Below are positions 16,131-24,635 of a DNA stretch of 64,000 nucleotides, in pieces. Position 1 is the first letter of the stretch; the number at the start of each line of letters is the position of its first letter. The position numbers and the translations under genes were made by a program. The stretch is from positions 3,596,001-3,660,000 of the forward strand of contig NZ_CP188257.1 of assembly GCF_049994355.1 (NCBI RefSeq). The letters are read 5' to 3'. The notes below the pieces were generated by a model. The model saw only the letters and a program-made list of their open reading frames with translations, had not been told where the DNA came from and made no database searches. The stretch is from Angustibacter sp049994355 (GTDB lineage Bacteria > Actinomycetota > Actinomycetes > Actinomycetales > Angustibacteraceae).

Positions 16131-17933
16131 GTGACGAACACCGAGAACGACATGCGCACGATCGACAACAGCGCAGACATCGACCAGACCACCGACACCA
16201 CCGACAGCACCAACAGCGCAGAGGGCACCGAGGCCCCCGCAAAGGTCACCCCGGCACCCACATTCGAGGACTACGGCGTGCGCGCCGACCTGTCCCAGGC
16301 CCTCGCGCTGGTCGGCATCACCTCGCCGTTCCCGATCCAGGCGATGACCCTGCCGGTCGCCCTGGACGGCCACGACATCATCGGCCAGGCCAAGACCGGC
16401 ACCGGCAAGACCCTCGGCTTCGGCCTGCCCCTGCTGCAGCGCAGCGTCGCGCCGGGCGAGGACGGCTGGGACGCCCTCGCGGCCCCCGGCAAGCCGCAGG
16501 CCCTGGTGGTCGTACCCACCCGCGAGCTGGCCGTCCAGGTCGCCGGCGACCTGGACACCGCGAGCGCCCTGCGCCAGACCCGCGTGCTGACCGTGTACGG
16601 CGGCCGCGCCTACGAGCCGCAGGTCGAGGCGCTGCGCAAGGGCATCGAGATCGTTGTCGGCACCCCCGGGCGCCTGCTCGACCTGGCCCAGCAGGGCCAT
16701 CTCGACCTCGGTCACGTGCGCGCGCTCGTGCTGGACGAGGCCGACGAGATGCTCGACCTCGGCTTCCTGCCGGACGTCGAGCGGCTGCTCGCGCTCACCC
16801 CGGACGGCCGTCAGATGATGATGTTCTCGGCCACCATGCCGGGCGCCGTCGTCTCGCTGGCCCGCCGCTTCATGACCCAGCCCACGCACATCCGGGCCAT
16901 CGACCCGACCGACGACGGCGCGACGCTGAAGGCGATCAGCCAGTTCGTCTACCGCGCCCACGCGCTGGACAAGGTCGAGATGATCGCCCGCATCCTGCAG
17001 TCCCGCGAGCGCGGGCTGACGATGATCTTCGCCCGCACCAAGCGCTCGGTCGCGAAGGTCGCCGACGACCTGGCCGAGCGCGGCTTCGCCGCCGCCGCCA
17101 TCCACGGCGACCTCGGCCAGGGGGCCCGCGAGCAGGCGCTGCGCGCCTTCCGCAACGGCAAGGTCGACGTCCTGGTGGCCACCGACGTCGCGGCACGCGG
17201 CATCGACGTCGAGGGCATCACGCACGTCATCAACTACCAGTGCACGGACGACGAGAAGACCTACCTGCACCGGATCGGCCGGACCGGCCGCGCCGGCCGC
17301 ACCGGCGTTGCCGTGACGTTCGTCGACTGGGACGACATGCCGCGCTGGGGCCTGATCAACAAGGTCCTCGACCTGGGCATCCCCGAGCCGCAGGAGACGT
17401 ACTCCAGCTCGCCGCACCTGTTCACCGACCTCGACATCCCCGAGGGCACCAAGGGCCGGCTGCCCAGGGCACAACAGACCCGCGCCGGGCTGGGCGCCGA
17501 GCAGGTCGAGGACCTCGGCGAGACGGGTTCGCACCGCGGTGGCCGCGACAGTGGCCGCGACAGCGGGCGCGGCAGCAGCGGCCGCGACTCCGGCCGTGCG
17601 CGAGGCCGGGACGGCGGACGCTCCGGCAGCTCGGACAGCTCGCACGGCACCTCGGACGGCGAGCACGCTCCGCGCGAGCGCAACCGTCGCCGCACCCGCG
17701 GCGCCGCGTCCGACGCGGCTGGTGGCGGCGAGCAGTCCGCCAGCCAGCAGTCCGCCGGCCAGCAGTCCGCCGGCCAGCAGTCCGCCGGCCAGCAGTCCGA
17801 CGACAGTGCGGCGGGCAGCGGCGAAGGTGGCGCACCGCGCCGTCGTCGCCGTCGCGGCGGCCGTGGCCGGGGTGCCGGCTCGGGTTCGGGTGCGGGCACG
17901 AACGCGACCGCCAGCGCCCCCGTCGCGGACTGA
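16131..17933 (+). CDS. rhlE: DEAD-box RNA helicase (RhlE-like)
   Basis: A 600-residue ATP-dependent RNA helicase for ribosome assembly or mRNA turnover. After an acidic, Thr-rich N-terminus (1-40) come the Q motif (ITSPFPIQAMTLP), Walker A AKTGTGKT, PTRELA, DEADEMLDLGF, the SAT motif FSATMP, and the second RecA domain ending in HRIGRTGRAGR. The tail (about 455-600) is low complexity: Arg/Gly/Ser/Asp repeats of RGG type, a (Q)QSAGQ repeat and a basic end, typical for RNA binding and condensation. GTG 16131 is the start used; ATG 16152 is possible. Homologue of Rv3211. Confidence 0.93.
   Translation: MTNTENDMRTIDNSADIDQTTDTTDSTNSAEGTEAPAKVTPAPTFEDYGVRADLSQALALVGITSPFPIQAMTLPVALDGHDIIGQAKTGTGKTLGFGLPLLQRSVAPGEDGWDALAAPGKPQALVVVPTRELAVQVAGDLDTASALRQTRVLTVYGGRAYEPQVEALRKGIEIVVGTPGRLLDLAQQGHLDLGHVRALVLDEADEMLDLGFLPDVERLLALTPDGRQMMMFSATMPGAVVSLARRFMTQPTHIRAIDPTDDGATLKAISQFVYRAHALDKVEMIARILQSRERGLTMIFARTKRSVAKVADDLAERGFAAAAIHGDLGQGAREQALRAFRNGKVDVLVATDVAARGIDVEGITHVINYQCTDDEKTYLHRIGRTGRAGRTGVAVTFVDWDDMPRWGLINKVLDLGIPEPQETYSSSPHLFTDLDIPEGTKGRLPRAQQTRAGLGAEQVEDLGETGSHRGGRDSGRDSGRGSSGRDSGRARGRDGGRSGSSDSSHGTSDGEHAPRERNRRRTRGAASDAAGGGEQSASQQSAGQQSAGQQSAGQQSDDSAAGSGEGGAPRRRRRRGGRGRGAGSGSGAGTNATASAPVAD
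17731..17790. repeat. 15-bp in-frame tandem repeat in rhlE tail
   Basis: Four copies of AGCAGTCCGCCGGCC, the first with one change, plus a partial fifth, encode QQSAG repeats in the disordered tail of RhlE. Confidence 0.9.
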
Positions 17934-17943
17934 CCCCCACCGC

Positions 17944-18534
17944 ATGCTCACTCCGGCACCGGCCAGGTTCACCACGGGCCTGCTGCTCGCTCTACCGGAG
18001 CTGGCCGAGTTCACCTCGCCGTGGCGCTCGACGTCGTATGCACCGGACCACCCGGGCCTGCCCATCGAGCGCCGCTTCCCGCCGCACATCACGCTGCTCA
18101 CGCCCTGGGCGAGCGCTCAGGACGACGACGCGATGAGTCGGCTGCGGTCGGTCGCGGCCCGGCACCAGCCCCTCGACCTGATGTTCGCCGACGCGGAGAT
18201 CTTCGATGGGTCGCAGGTGGTCTGGCTGCGGCCGGCCACCGACCCGGCACTGGACGCGCTGCTGGCCGACGTCCTGACCACGTTCGCCGAGTTCCCGCCG
18301 TACGAGGGGGCGCACCCCGAACCGACGCTGCACCTGACGGTCTCGGCCGACGGCGACCGGGTGGTCCTCGACCAGGTGCGCCGCGCCCTGCAAGACCGTG
18401 GCCCGCTGCGGGCGCCAGCCACCAGGCTCAGCGTCTTCGCCCGCGGCGAGGACGACGTCTGGAGCCAGACGGCAGCCGTCCCGCTGGGTGCTCAGTCCCA
18501 GCCGGCCAGCACCGCCGCAGCGACCTCGCGGTAG
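17944..18534 (+). CDS. 2H phosphoesterase (2'-5' RNA ligase-like) family protein
   Basis: A 196-residue protein with the two HxT/S motifs of the 2H fold: PPHITLLTPW (about residue 47) and PTLHLTVSADG (about 128). Family members act on 2',3'-cyclic phosphates or 2'-5' linkages in RNA. ATG 17944 starts 10 bases after rhlE, so the two may be cotranscribed, which would fit an RNA-processing role. The tail overlaps the end of the convergent parA-like gene by 43 bases, and the last ~13 residues lie in that overlap. Confidence 0.8.
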   Translation: MLTPAPARFTTGLLLALPELAEFTSPWRSTSYAPDHPGLPIERRFPPHITLLTPWASAQDDDAMSRLRSVAARHQPLDLMFADAEIFDGSQVVWLRPATDPALDALLADVLTTFAEFPPYEGAHPEPTLHLTVSADGDRVVLDQVRRALQDRGPLRAPATRLSVFARGEDDVWSQTAAVPLGAQSQPASTAAATSR

Positions 18535-19286
18535 GCGGCGGCGCCCTTCGAGCCGCGCGCGGACGCCAGGATCGACCGGCCCACGGCAGGGGCCTCGGCG
18601 AACCGGACGGACTTCGGGATCGGCGGCGAGAGCACCGGCACGCCGTAACGCTCCGGCAGGTCGGCGAGCACCGCACGGGCGTGCGTGGTCCGGCCGTCGA
18701 ACATGGTCGGCAGCATGCCCAGCACCTGCAGGTCGGGGTTCAGGATCTTGCGGACGTCGGCGACCGTGTCCAGCAGCTGGCCGACACCGCGGTGGCTGAG
18801 CATCTCGCACTGCAACGGGATCAGCACCTCCCCCGCGGCGGTCAGCGCGTTCAGGGTCAGCACGCCCAGCGACGGCGAGCAGTCGACCAGCACGATGTCG
18901 TAGTCGTCCCTGATCGGCTCCAGCGCCGAGCGCAGCACGAACTCACGGGCGGGTCGAGCCAGCAGCTGCGCGTCCGCTCCGGCGAGCTCGATGGTGGACG
19001 GGATCAGGTCCATGCCGTCCTCGGTGGTCAGCACCGCCTCGGGCGCCGACGCCCGGCCCAGCAGGACGTCGTCCACGGCGACCTCGACCGCCTCCGGGTC
19101 GATGCCCAGGGAGAAGGTCAGGCAGGCCTGCGCGTCCAGGTCGACCAGCAGCACCCGCCGGCCCGCCTCGGTGAACGCCGCACCCAGCGCGGCGACCGTC
19201 GTGGTCTTGGCCACCCCGCCCTTCTGGTTGGCGACGGCGAGCACGTGCGGTCCGTGGTTCGGGGTTCGGCTCGGAGTGCGGGGCAC
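18492..19286 (-). CDS. ParA/Soj-like ATPase, orphan (Rv3213c-like)
   Basis: A 264-residue ParA-type ATPase. The deviant Walker A is NQKGGVAKTTT (about residues 21-31), with LLVDLDAQAC and LVDCSPSLG following. No parB neighbour is present, so it is one of the orphan ParA proteins that position protein complexes or plasmid-like cargo. Here it is chromosomal and conserved, as Rv3213c. GTG 19286 is the start because AGGAGGA sits five bases upstream. It is divergent from the HATPase gene. Confidence 0.9.
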   Translation of the reverse strand: MPRTPSRTPNHGPHVLAVANQKGGVAKTTTVAALGAAFTEAGRRVLLVDLDAQACLTFSLGIDPEAVEVAVDDVLLGRASAPEAVLTTEDGMDLIPSTIELAGADAQLLARPAREFVLRSALEPIRDDYDIVLVDCSPSLGVLTLNALTAAGEVLIPLQCEMLSHRGVGQLLDTVADVRKILNPDLQVLGMLPTMFDGRTTHARAVLADLPERYGVPVLSPPIPKSVRFAEAPAVGRSILASARGSKGAAAYREVAAAVLAGWD

Positions 19287-19367
19287 CCTGTCCTCCTGAA
19301 GATGTGACAGTCGTACAAGAAAGTGACGACAGTGATTTCTGCTCACGCGTCGTCGCTCTAGGCAAGA

Positions 19368-19754
19368 ATGCCTTGCGTGGAGCTCGTGGAGACCGTCAGG
19401 GGTGAGCCGCGTGAGGTCTCGCGCGTGCGACACGCCTTGGCCGCGGCGCTCGCCGACTGGGGAGTCAACGGCGAGGACTTCGAGGTGGCGGTGCTGCTGA
19501 CCAGCGAGATCGTCACGAATGCCATCCGCTACGGCGGTCCGCCGATGGAGCTGCACGCCCAGATCACCGGTGCCGAGCTGCTGGTGTCCATGGACGACGG
19601 CGGGCACGAGGCCGTCGTCCCGGTCGAGAACGTGCAGTGGTACGACAAGGGCGGACGCGGCCTGCATCTGGTCGAGGCGCTGTCCAACCGGTGGGGTGTG
19701 CGGGACTGCCTGCGCGGCAAGCAGGTCTGGTTCGAGCTGAAGCTGGCCGGATAG
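19368..19754 (+). CDS. HATPase_c-type regulator (RsbW/anti-sigma-like)
   Basis: A 128-residue single-domain GHKL ATP-binding protein. The N box LTSEIVTNAIRYG (about residues 44-56), G1 box MDDGG (about 75) and G2 box GRGLHLVEALS (about 97) are intact. No histidine-phosphotransfer domain is present. Such proteins act as anti-sigma or serine-kinase switches in actinobacteria; the partner sigma factor or antagonist is not in this window. ATG start; divergent from parA. Confidence 0.88.
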   Translation: MPCVELVETVRGEPREVSRVRHALAAALADWGVNGEDFEVAVLLTSEIVTNAIRYGGPPMELHAQITGAELLVSMDDGGHEAVVPVENVQWYDKGGRGLHLVEALSNRWGVRDCLRGKQVWFELKLAG

Positions 19755-19803
19755 TCGAACCGGCCAAGATGCAACGCCCTAGCAACGCTGTCATGGTCGA
19801 GGG

Positions 19804-20664
19804 GTGAGGACGTCGCGCACGCCAGGGCCTGACCCCGGGTTGTTCGGCCCCGGGTCGGTCACCTGGCGGCTGCACGCGGACCCGGTGCTCGGCGTCGCAG
19901 GCCTACGCGCGCTCATGCTGCAGGCCCTGCATCCCCGGGCGGCCGAGGCGATCAGCCAGAACTCCGCGTTCCGCGAGGACGTGTGGGGTCGGTTGTCCCG
20001 GACCACCGAGTTCATCGGGGTGACGACCTACGGAACAACGGCCCAAGCGCTGTCGGCGGGTGCCCACGTGCGCGCGGTGCACGCCGCGATGGCGACCGTC
20101 GACCCGATCAGCGGGCACGGTTACCGGGTGGACGAGCCGGAGCTGCTGGCGTGGGTGCACTGCGCCCTGGTCGACTCGGTGATCGACGTGCTGCGGCGCT
20201 CCGGGGTCGCCCTGGACGACGAGCAGGCCGACCGGTACGTCGACGAGCAGGTGCGCTCGGCCGCACTGGTCGGCCTGGAGCCGACCGACGTCCCGCACGA
20301 CGGGGCCGCGCTGGCCGAGGCGGTGCGTGAGTTCCGCCCGCAGCTACGGGCCACCCGGGTGGCCCGCGAGGAGGTCGGCTACGTGGTCGCGCCACCGATC
20401 CCGACGCGACTTGCCCCGGTGGCCCGTCCGGCCTGGTCGGCGGTGGCCGGGCTGGCCTTCGCGGCGCTGCCGAGCTGGGCGCGCCGGATGTACTCGATGC
20501 CTGACCTGCCCGGAGCCGCCGCGCTGCACGGAGCCGCGACCACGGTGGCGCTGCACGCCCTGCGCGCTAGCCTGCGCGGCGTGCAGACCATCGTCCCGCC
20601 GCTGCGCGCCGGACCGCACCTGCGTACGGCGCGCGAGCGGCTCGCCGCTCGCCCCGACGGCTGA
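19804..20664 (+). CDS. MpaB-type oxygenase (DUF2236) family protein
   Basis: A 286-residue protein of the DUF2236/MpaB family, related to heme-dependent latex clearing and mycophenolic-acid oxygenases. Family motifs include the N-terminal GSVTWRLHADPVLGVAGLRALMLQALHP, read here as short blocks, and a second block with HGYR...DEPELLAWVHCALVDS whose histidines could bind heme. The substrate is unknown. GTG 19804 start; 49 bases after the HATPase gene. It converges on marC. Confidence 0.85.
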   Translation: MRTSRTPGPDPGLFGPGSVTWRLHADPVLGVAGLRALMLQALHPRAAEAISQNSAFREDVWGRLSRTTEFIGVTTYGTTAQALSAGAHVRAVHAAMATVDPISGHGYRVDEPELLAWVHCALVDSVIDVLRRSGVALDDEQADRYVDEQVRSAALVGLEPTDVPHDGAALAEAVREFRPQLRATRVAREEVGYVVAPPIPTRLAPVARPAWSAVAGLAFAALPSWARRMYSMPDLPGAAALHGAATTVALHALRASLRGVQTIVPPLRAGPHLRTARERLAARPDG

Positions 20665-20685
20665 GGCAGCCGGCCCGGTCGGGCC

Positions 20686-21324
20686 TCAGCCCTGCTCGAC
20701 GAACGCGCGGACGGCATCCGCGACCAGCTGGACGGCGATCGCGGACAGCAGCAGACCGGCGATCCGGGTCACCAGCGTCGTCCCGCCGTCACCGAGGATC
20801 CGATGGATCCGGCCGGCGAACCGCATGGCCAGCCACAGGCACACGTGGACCAGCAGTACGCCCAGCGCGATCGCCACGTAGGCGGCGGGGTGGTGCCGGG
20901 ACTGGTTGGCCGACTGGACGAAGACCATGGTCGCCACGATGGCGCCCGGCCCGGCCAGCAGTGGGGTGCCGAGCGGCACGAGCGCGACGTTGACGCCCTC
21001 GGCCGAGGCCGGTGCCTCGTCCTTGCCGGTCAGCAGCTCGAGTGCGACCAGCAGCAGCAGCAGACCGCCGGCTCCTTGTAGCGCGGGCAGGCTGATGTGC
21101 AGGTAGTCGAGCAGCGCCCGGCCGAAGACGGCGAACGCGATGATCACCGCGAAGGCCACGGCCACCGCCTGCCGCGCGGCGCGGACCCGCTGGCGACCGG
21201 TCATCGACGAGGTCAACGCCAGGAAGATCGGGACGGTGCCTGGTGGGTCCATGATGACGAAGAGGGTCACGAACACCGACCCGAGCAGCTGGGCGTCCAC
21301 CACGGTGTCGATCCAGGAGTCCAT
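20686..21324 (-). CDS. MarC family integral membrane protein
   Basis: A 212-residue protein with six predicted membrane segments and the family start FVTLFVIMDPPGTVPIFLALTS. Function of MarC proteins remains unclear; they were once thought to be involved in antibiotic resistance. The ATG start overlaps the stop of the PHP gene by one base (TGATG), so translation is probably coupled. Confidence 0.9.
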   Translation of the reverse strand: MDSWIDTVVDAQLLGSVFVTLFVIMDPPGTVPIFLALTSSMTGRQRVRAARQAVAVAFAVIIAFAVFGRALLDYLHISLPALQGAGGLLLLLVALELLTGKDEAPASAEGVNVALVPLGTPLLAGPGAIVATMVFVQSANQSRHHPAAYVAIALGVLLVHVCLWLAMRFAGRIHRILGDGGTTLVTRIAGLLLSAIAVQLVADAVRAFVEQG

Positions 21325-22166
21325 CAGCCGACCACCCTGGTTCCGCTCGCGCGCGCCTCGATCTCGGCGAGCACCTCCGGCTCGGTGGTGTTCTCCGCCA
21401 ACATGTTCGGCTTGCCGGTGCCGTGGTAGTCGCTGGACCCGGTGACCAGCAGGTCGAGCTCTCGGCTCAGGTCGAGCAGGTGGGCCTGCGCCGCGCCGTC
21501 GTTGTCGCGGTGGTAGACCTCCAGCCCAGCCAGTCCCGCGTCGGCCATCGAGGCGATGACCTCGTCGCCGACCACCCGGCCGCGCAGGTGCGCCATCGGG
21601 TGCGCCATCACGGGCACGCCGCCGGCCGCGACGACCAGCCGCACCGCCTGCACCGCGTCCGGAGCGTAGTGCCGCACGTAGTAGGCGCCGCGGGCGGACA
21701 GCAGTCCGGCGAACGCCTCGGTCCTGTCCCTCACGACCCCCCGCGCGACCAGCGCGTCGGCGATGTGCGGACGCCCGACCGAGCCGCCGTCCTGCACCTG
21801 GTCACGGACGTCGTCCCAGCTGATGTCGACGTCGCGGGAGAGCAGCTCCACCATCCGCTCGGCCCGGGTGAGCCGGCTGTGCCGGGTGCGTTCGACCACG
21901 TCCAGCAGGCCCGCGTGGCCGGGGTCGTGCAGGTAGCTCAGCAGGTGCACGCTGATGCCCTCGGCGGTGCTGGAGATCTCCATCCCCGGCACGAGCCGGA
22001 CGCCTTCACGCACCGCCTGCTCAGCGGCCGACGACCACCCGGCCGTGGTGTCGTGGTCGGTCAGCGCGACGACGTCGAGCCCCGCCTCCGCCGCGCTGTG
22101 CACGACCTGGGCGGGTGACTGCGTGCCATCGGACACCGCAGAGTGGGTGTGGAGGTCGATGAGCAC
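21324..22166 (-). CDS. PHP-domain phosphoesterase (RNase AM/YciV-like)
   Basis: A 280-residue metal-dependent phosphoesterase of the PHP fold. Metal ligands are visible in LIDLHTHSAVSDG (residues 3-13), ALTDHDTTAGW (about 34), GMEISS, MAHPM and a late SSDYHG. Relatives include RNase AM, which trims 5' ends of RNA, and small phosphatases such as those acting on 3',5'-bisphosphonucleosides. ATG start. It lies 10 bases downstream of nothing coding and is transcribed before marC. Confidence 0.9.
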   Translation of the reverse strand: MLIDLHTHSAVSDGTQSPAQVVHSAAEAGLDVVALTDHDTTAGWSSAAEQAVREGVRLVPGMEISSTAEGISVHLLSYLHDPGHAGLLDVVERTRHSRLTRAERMVELLSRDVDISWDDVRDQVQDGGSVGRPHIADALVARGVVRDRTEAFAGLLSARGAYYVRHYAPDAVQAVRLVVAAGGVPVMAHPMAHLRGRVVGDEVIASMADAGLAGLEVYHRDNDGAAQAHLLDLSRELDLLVTGSSDYHGTGKPNMLAENTTEPEVLAEIEARASGTRVVG

Positions 22167-22175
22167 CGGCCCAGC

Positions 22176-23336
22176 CTAGGGGGCGTACGAACGCCGGATC
22201 TCATCCATGAGTCCTGGGTACGGATCCTCCAGCGGGCTTCGCGCCGACTTGATCTGTTCGCGGATGTCGACCAGCGGCCCCGCCGCCACGTAGTACCTGC
22301 CGCGCGTTTGGCCGACTGGCTCCAGCAGGCCCTCTTTCACCAGCCGCACCAGGTCGCGCGTAGCAGTCCGCTCCTCGAGATCGTGACGTTTGCGATAGGT
22401 CGGTCGGGTGACCCGTGACCCGAGCAGCGCGTCGAACAGCGGATCCGCGACACGGTCGGGCAGAGAGCGCCGGGCGACCAGGTCATCCAGGTGGTTCCAC
22501 ATCAGCTCAGCGTCCGCGAACCGGCGCTGCAGGGTCTGGGCCTGCATGTGATGCGCTCGCAGGTTGAACTTCAACCAGAGGTGCGCGTCGTTCTGTGGCT
22601 GCCAGCTTCCGCGGCCGGTGGCGGCCAGCACCCGGTAGTAGTCCTCGGTGTTGCGTCCCAGCCACTCCTCGATGCTGCTGAAGGTCGGCTCGACCACGTG
22701 GTCCTGCGCCAGCACCAGCGTCTGCAGTGCGCGCGCCATCCGCCCATTGCCGTCGCGGAACGGATGGATCATGACCAGGTTCAGGTGAGCCATGGCGGCA
22801 CGCACCATCGGGTCGGCGCCGCGTCCCGCCGCGAGGGACTCGACCAAGACAGCCATCAGCGCTGGGACCCGGGTGCTGTCGGGCCCTTCGTAGACGGTCT
22901 TTTCCCTGGCGTCGTCGCGGACGAACACGTCACCGCGGCGGTACTGGCCCGGTCCCTTGGCCAAGTCGTGCTCGAGCAACATGAAATGCATCGACCGCAA
23001 CGTCTGCATGTCGACGACGAAGTCGTCCTCGACCGCCACCTGCATCACGTAGGTGAGCACGCGGCGGTAGCCCAGGATCTCGGCCCAGGTCAGTTGGTCC
23101 GCCGTCAGCGGTGCTTCGTCCTCGACAGCCGCCATAGCGTCCTGCGCCGAGACCGTGTAGCCCTCGATGCTGTTGGACCCTTGGATCGCTCGCGCCTGAG
23201 TGGTCCTGCGCAAGCCTCCGGACCAGCGCCGCGGAGCCCTGAGGACGGAGGCCATCGCCTCGCGGAGTGAGTGCACGTCGTCGATCGTGCGCTGATCCTC
23301 GAGGTCTAGATCGGGTGTGACGAACAACGGTTCCAA
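22176..23336 (-). CDS. Fic family AMPylase with N-terminal inhibitory motif and C-terminal winged helix
   Basis: A 386-residue Fic protein that probably transfers AMP to a target protein. The active-site motif HPFRDGNGRMAR (about residues 188-199) is complete. The inhibitory helix motif SNSIEG (residues 54-59) fits the class II (S/T)xxxE(G/N) rule, so activity should be self-restrained. The last ~90 residues look like a winged helix (SRVTRPTYRKRHDLEERTA, LVKEGLLEPV), as in SoFic-type proteins. The start is TTG 23336 with an AAGGA box upstream; nearby ATGs hit early stops. Base composition is visibly less GC-rich than its neighbours. It has its own promoter and inverted repeat. Confidence 0.9.
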   Translation of the reverse strand: MEPLFVTPDLDLEDQRTIDDVHSLREAMASVLRAPRRWSGGLRRTTQARAIQGSNSIEGYTVSAQDAMAAVEDEAPLTADQLTWAEILGYRRVLTYVMQVAVEDDFVVDMQTLRSMHFMLLEHDLAKGPGQYRRGDVFVRDDAREKTVYEGPDSTRVPALMAVLVESLAAGRGADPMVRAAMAHLNLVMIHPFRDGNGRMARALQTLVLAQDHVVEPTFSSIEEWLGRNTEDYYRVLAATGRGSWQPQNDAHLWLKFNLRAHHMQAQTLQRRFADAELMWNHLDDLVARRSLPDRVADPLFDALLGSRVTRPTYRKRHDLEERTATRDLVRLVKEGLLEPVGQTRGRYYVAAGPLVDIREQIKSARSPLEDPYPGLMDEIRRSYAP

Positions 23337-23342
23337 TGTCTC

Positions 23343-23408
23343 TATGTCCTTATCATTGAGACATCCACTCTAACCAAAGTCGTTCGATGTCTCAATGATA
23401 AGGACATA
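23343..23408 (-). promoter_or_regulatory. fic promoter bracketed by a perfect 23-bp inverted repeat
   Basis: Arms 23343-23365 (TATGTCC...GACATC) and 23386-23408 are perfect reverse complements, separated by 20 bases. Each arm is itself a partial dyad (ATGTC...GACAT). On the minus strand the upstream arm contains a -35 (TTGAGA, 23395-23390), the spacer gives exactly 17 bases, and the -10 (TAGAGT, 23372-23367) lies in the loop. The downstream arm would cover the transcription start and run to just before the ribosome binding site. An extra ATGTCCTT copy lies just outside, at 23409-23416. Confidence 0.75.
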
Positions 23409-23435
23409 AGGACATCGAGTTTCTGACGCTGAGCC

Positions 23436-24635
23436 TCAGAGCGGGCGCAGCGCGTCCCCGATCCGCACGCGAGCGCCGGTGCGCATCACCGAGTTCGCGT
23501 AGATGCGTCCGGTGATACCGACCAACGAGACGGTCAGGCCCACCGACAGCACCAGGGAGAGCGCGATCTCCCACGGCGCGGCGACCCCGAGCGCGATCCG
23601 CACCGGCATCAGCGTCGGCGAGAAGAACGGGATCAGCGAGAGGATCTTGACCAGCTGGTTGGTGGGGTCGGCCGGCAGCACGCTGATCCCGATCACGTAC
23701 GGAACGATGATCAGCATGAGGATCGGGGCGGTCACTCCCCCGACGTCCTCCTGACGCGAGACCAACGCACCAGCGGCCGCGAACAGCAGCGCGTACATCA
23801 GGAAGCCGACGATGAACCAGACCACCGCCCAGACGGCGGTGCTCAGGGCGAGGGACGACGGCATGGTCAAGGCCCCGGTGGCCAGCCCGGCGCCGATCCC
23901 CGCGCCGACGACCAGCGTCATCTGCACCAGCCCAGCCGCACCGATGCCGGCCACCTTGCCGAGCATCAGCTGCCAGGGCCGCACGGTCGCCAGCAGCAGC
24001 TCGACGACCCGGCTGGTCTTCTCCTCCACCACACCCTGGGCAACGGTCTGCCCGTAGACCATCAGCGCCAGGTAGACCAGGATGCCGGCGGCCAGGCCCA
24101 GCACCACCCGCTCGGCCTGGTACTTCGTGGCCGGCTCGAGGGCGGTCACCTGGACCTGCGCACCGCTGATCGCGGCGTTCACCGTGGCCGGGTCCCCGCC
24201 GGCGGCCGCTACCGCGCTGTCCTGGGCCAGCTGGCGGGACAGCACGGTCAGCGTCGCCTTCAGGCCGTCGTCGATCTGCTTCTTGACGACCACCTGGACC
24301 GTGCCGCCGGTCTGCACCACCAGCGCGTCGAGGTCGTCGTCGCGCAGACGCTGCTGGCCGGTCGCAACGTCCGGCACCACCTGCGTGCTGATCTTCTGCC
24401 CGAGCGCGTCACCGGTCGCCTGCAGCGCGGCCGCGCTGGCGGCGGACTGCGGGACCAGACCGACGTGGACGGACGACGTCTGCCCGCTGACCGCGTTCAG
24501 GATCAGCGCGGTGGCGATGACCGCGACCACCATCAGCGCGGTGCTGATGCCGAACACCTTGCTGCGCACCCGCTGGGTGAACTCGCGGCGAGTGACCAGC
24601 CCGATCGCCTCGCGCGGCGAAGCCTCGGTGCTCAT
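23436..24635 (-). CDS. ABC-2 type transporter permease (NatB-like)
   Basis: A 399-residue membrane subunit. One N-terminal membrane helix (about 25-47) precedes a ~130-residue extracytoplasmic domain, then five or more helices (GIGAAGLVQMTLVVGAGIGAG onward). The motif VVEEKTSRVVELLLATVRPWQLMLGK is typical of NatB-type permeases. The substrate is unknown (sodium, antibiotics or peptides in relatives). ATG 24635 overlaps the ATPase stop (ATGA), so the two are translated together. Confidence 0.9.
   Translation of the reverse strand: MSTEASPREAIGLVTRREFTQRVRSKVFGISTALMVVAVIATALILNAVSGQTSSVHVGLVPQSAASAAALQATGDALGQKISTQVVPDVATGQQRLRDDDLDALVVQTGGTVQVVVKKQIDDGLKATLTVLSRQLAQDSAVAAAGGDPATVNAAISGAQVQVTALEPATKYQAERVVLGLAAGILVYLALMVYGQTVAQGVVEEKTSRVVELLLATVRPWQLMLGKVAGIGAAGLVQMTLVVGAGIGAGLATGALTMPSSLALSTAVWAVVWFIVGFLMYALLFAAAGALVSRQEDVGGVTAPILMLIIVPYVIGISVLPADPTNQLVKILSLIPFFSPTLMPVRIALGVAAPWEIALSLVLSVGLTVSLVGITGRIYANSVMRTGARVRIGDALRPL

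Noticed and set aside
14352..18101. A 1249-codon minus-strand open frame across the TetR, DUF3107, ferritin-like and rhlE genes
   Set aside because: It crosses several well supported genes on both strands and is low-complexity; a GC-rich shadow frame.
22176..23336. Fic gene as part of a Fic/antitoxin (FicT-FicA) module
   Set aside because: No small antitoxin-like ORF lies beside it, and the inhibitory motif is inside the protein itself (class II).
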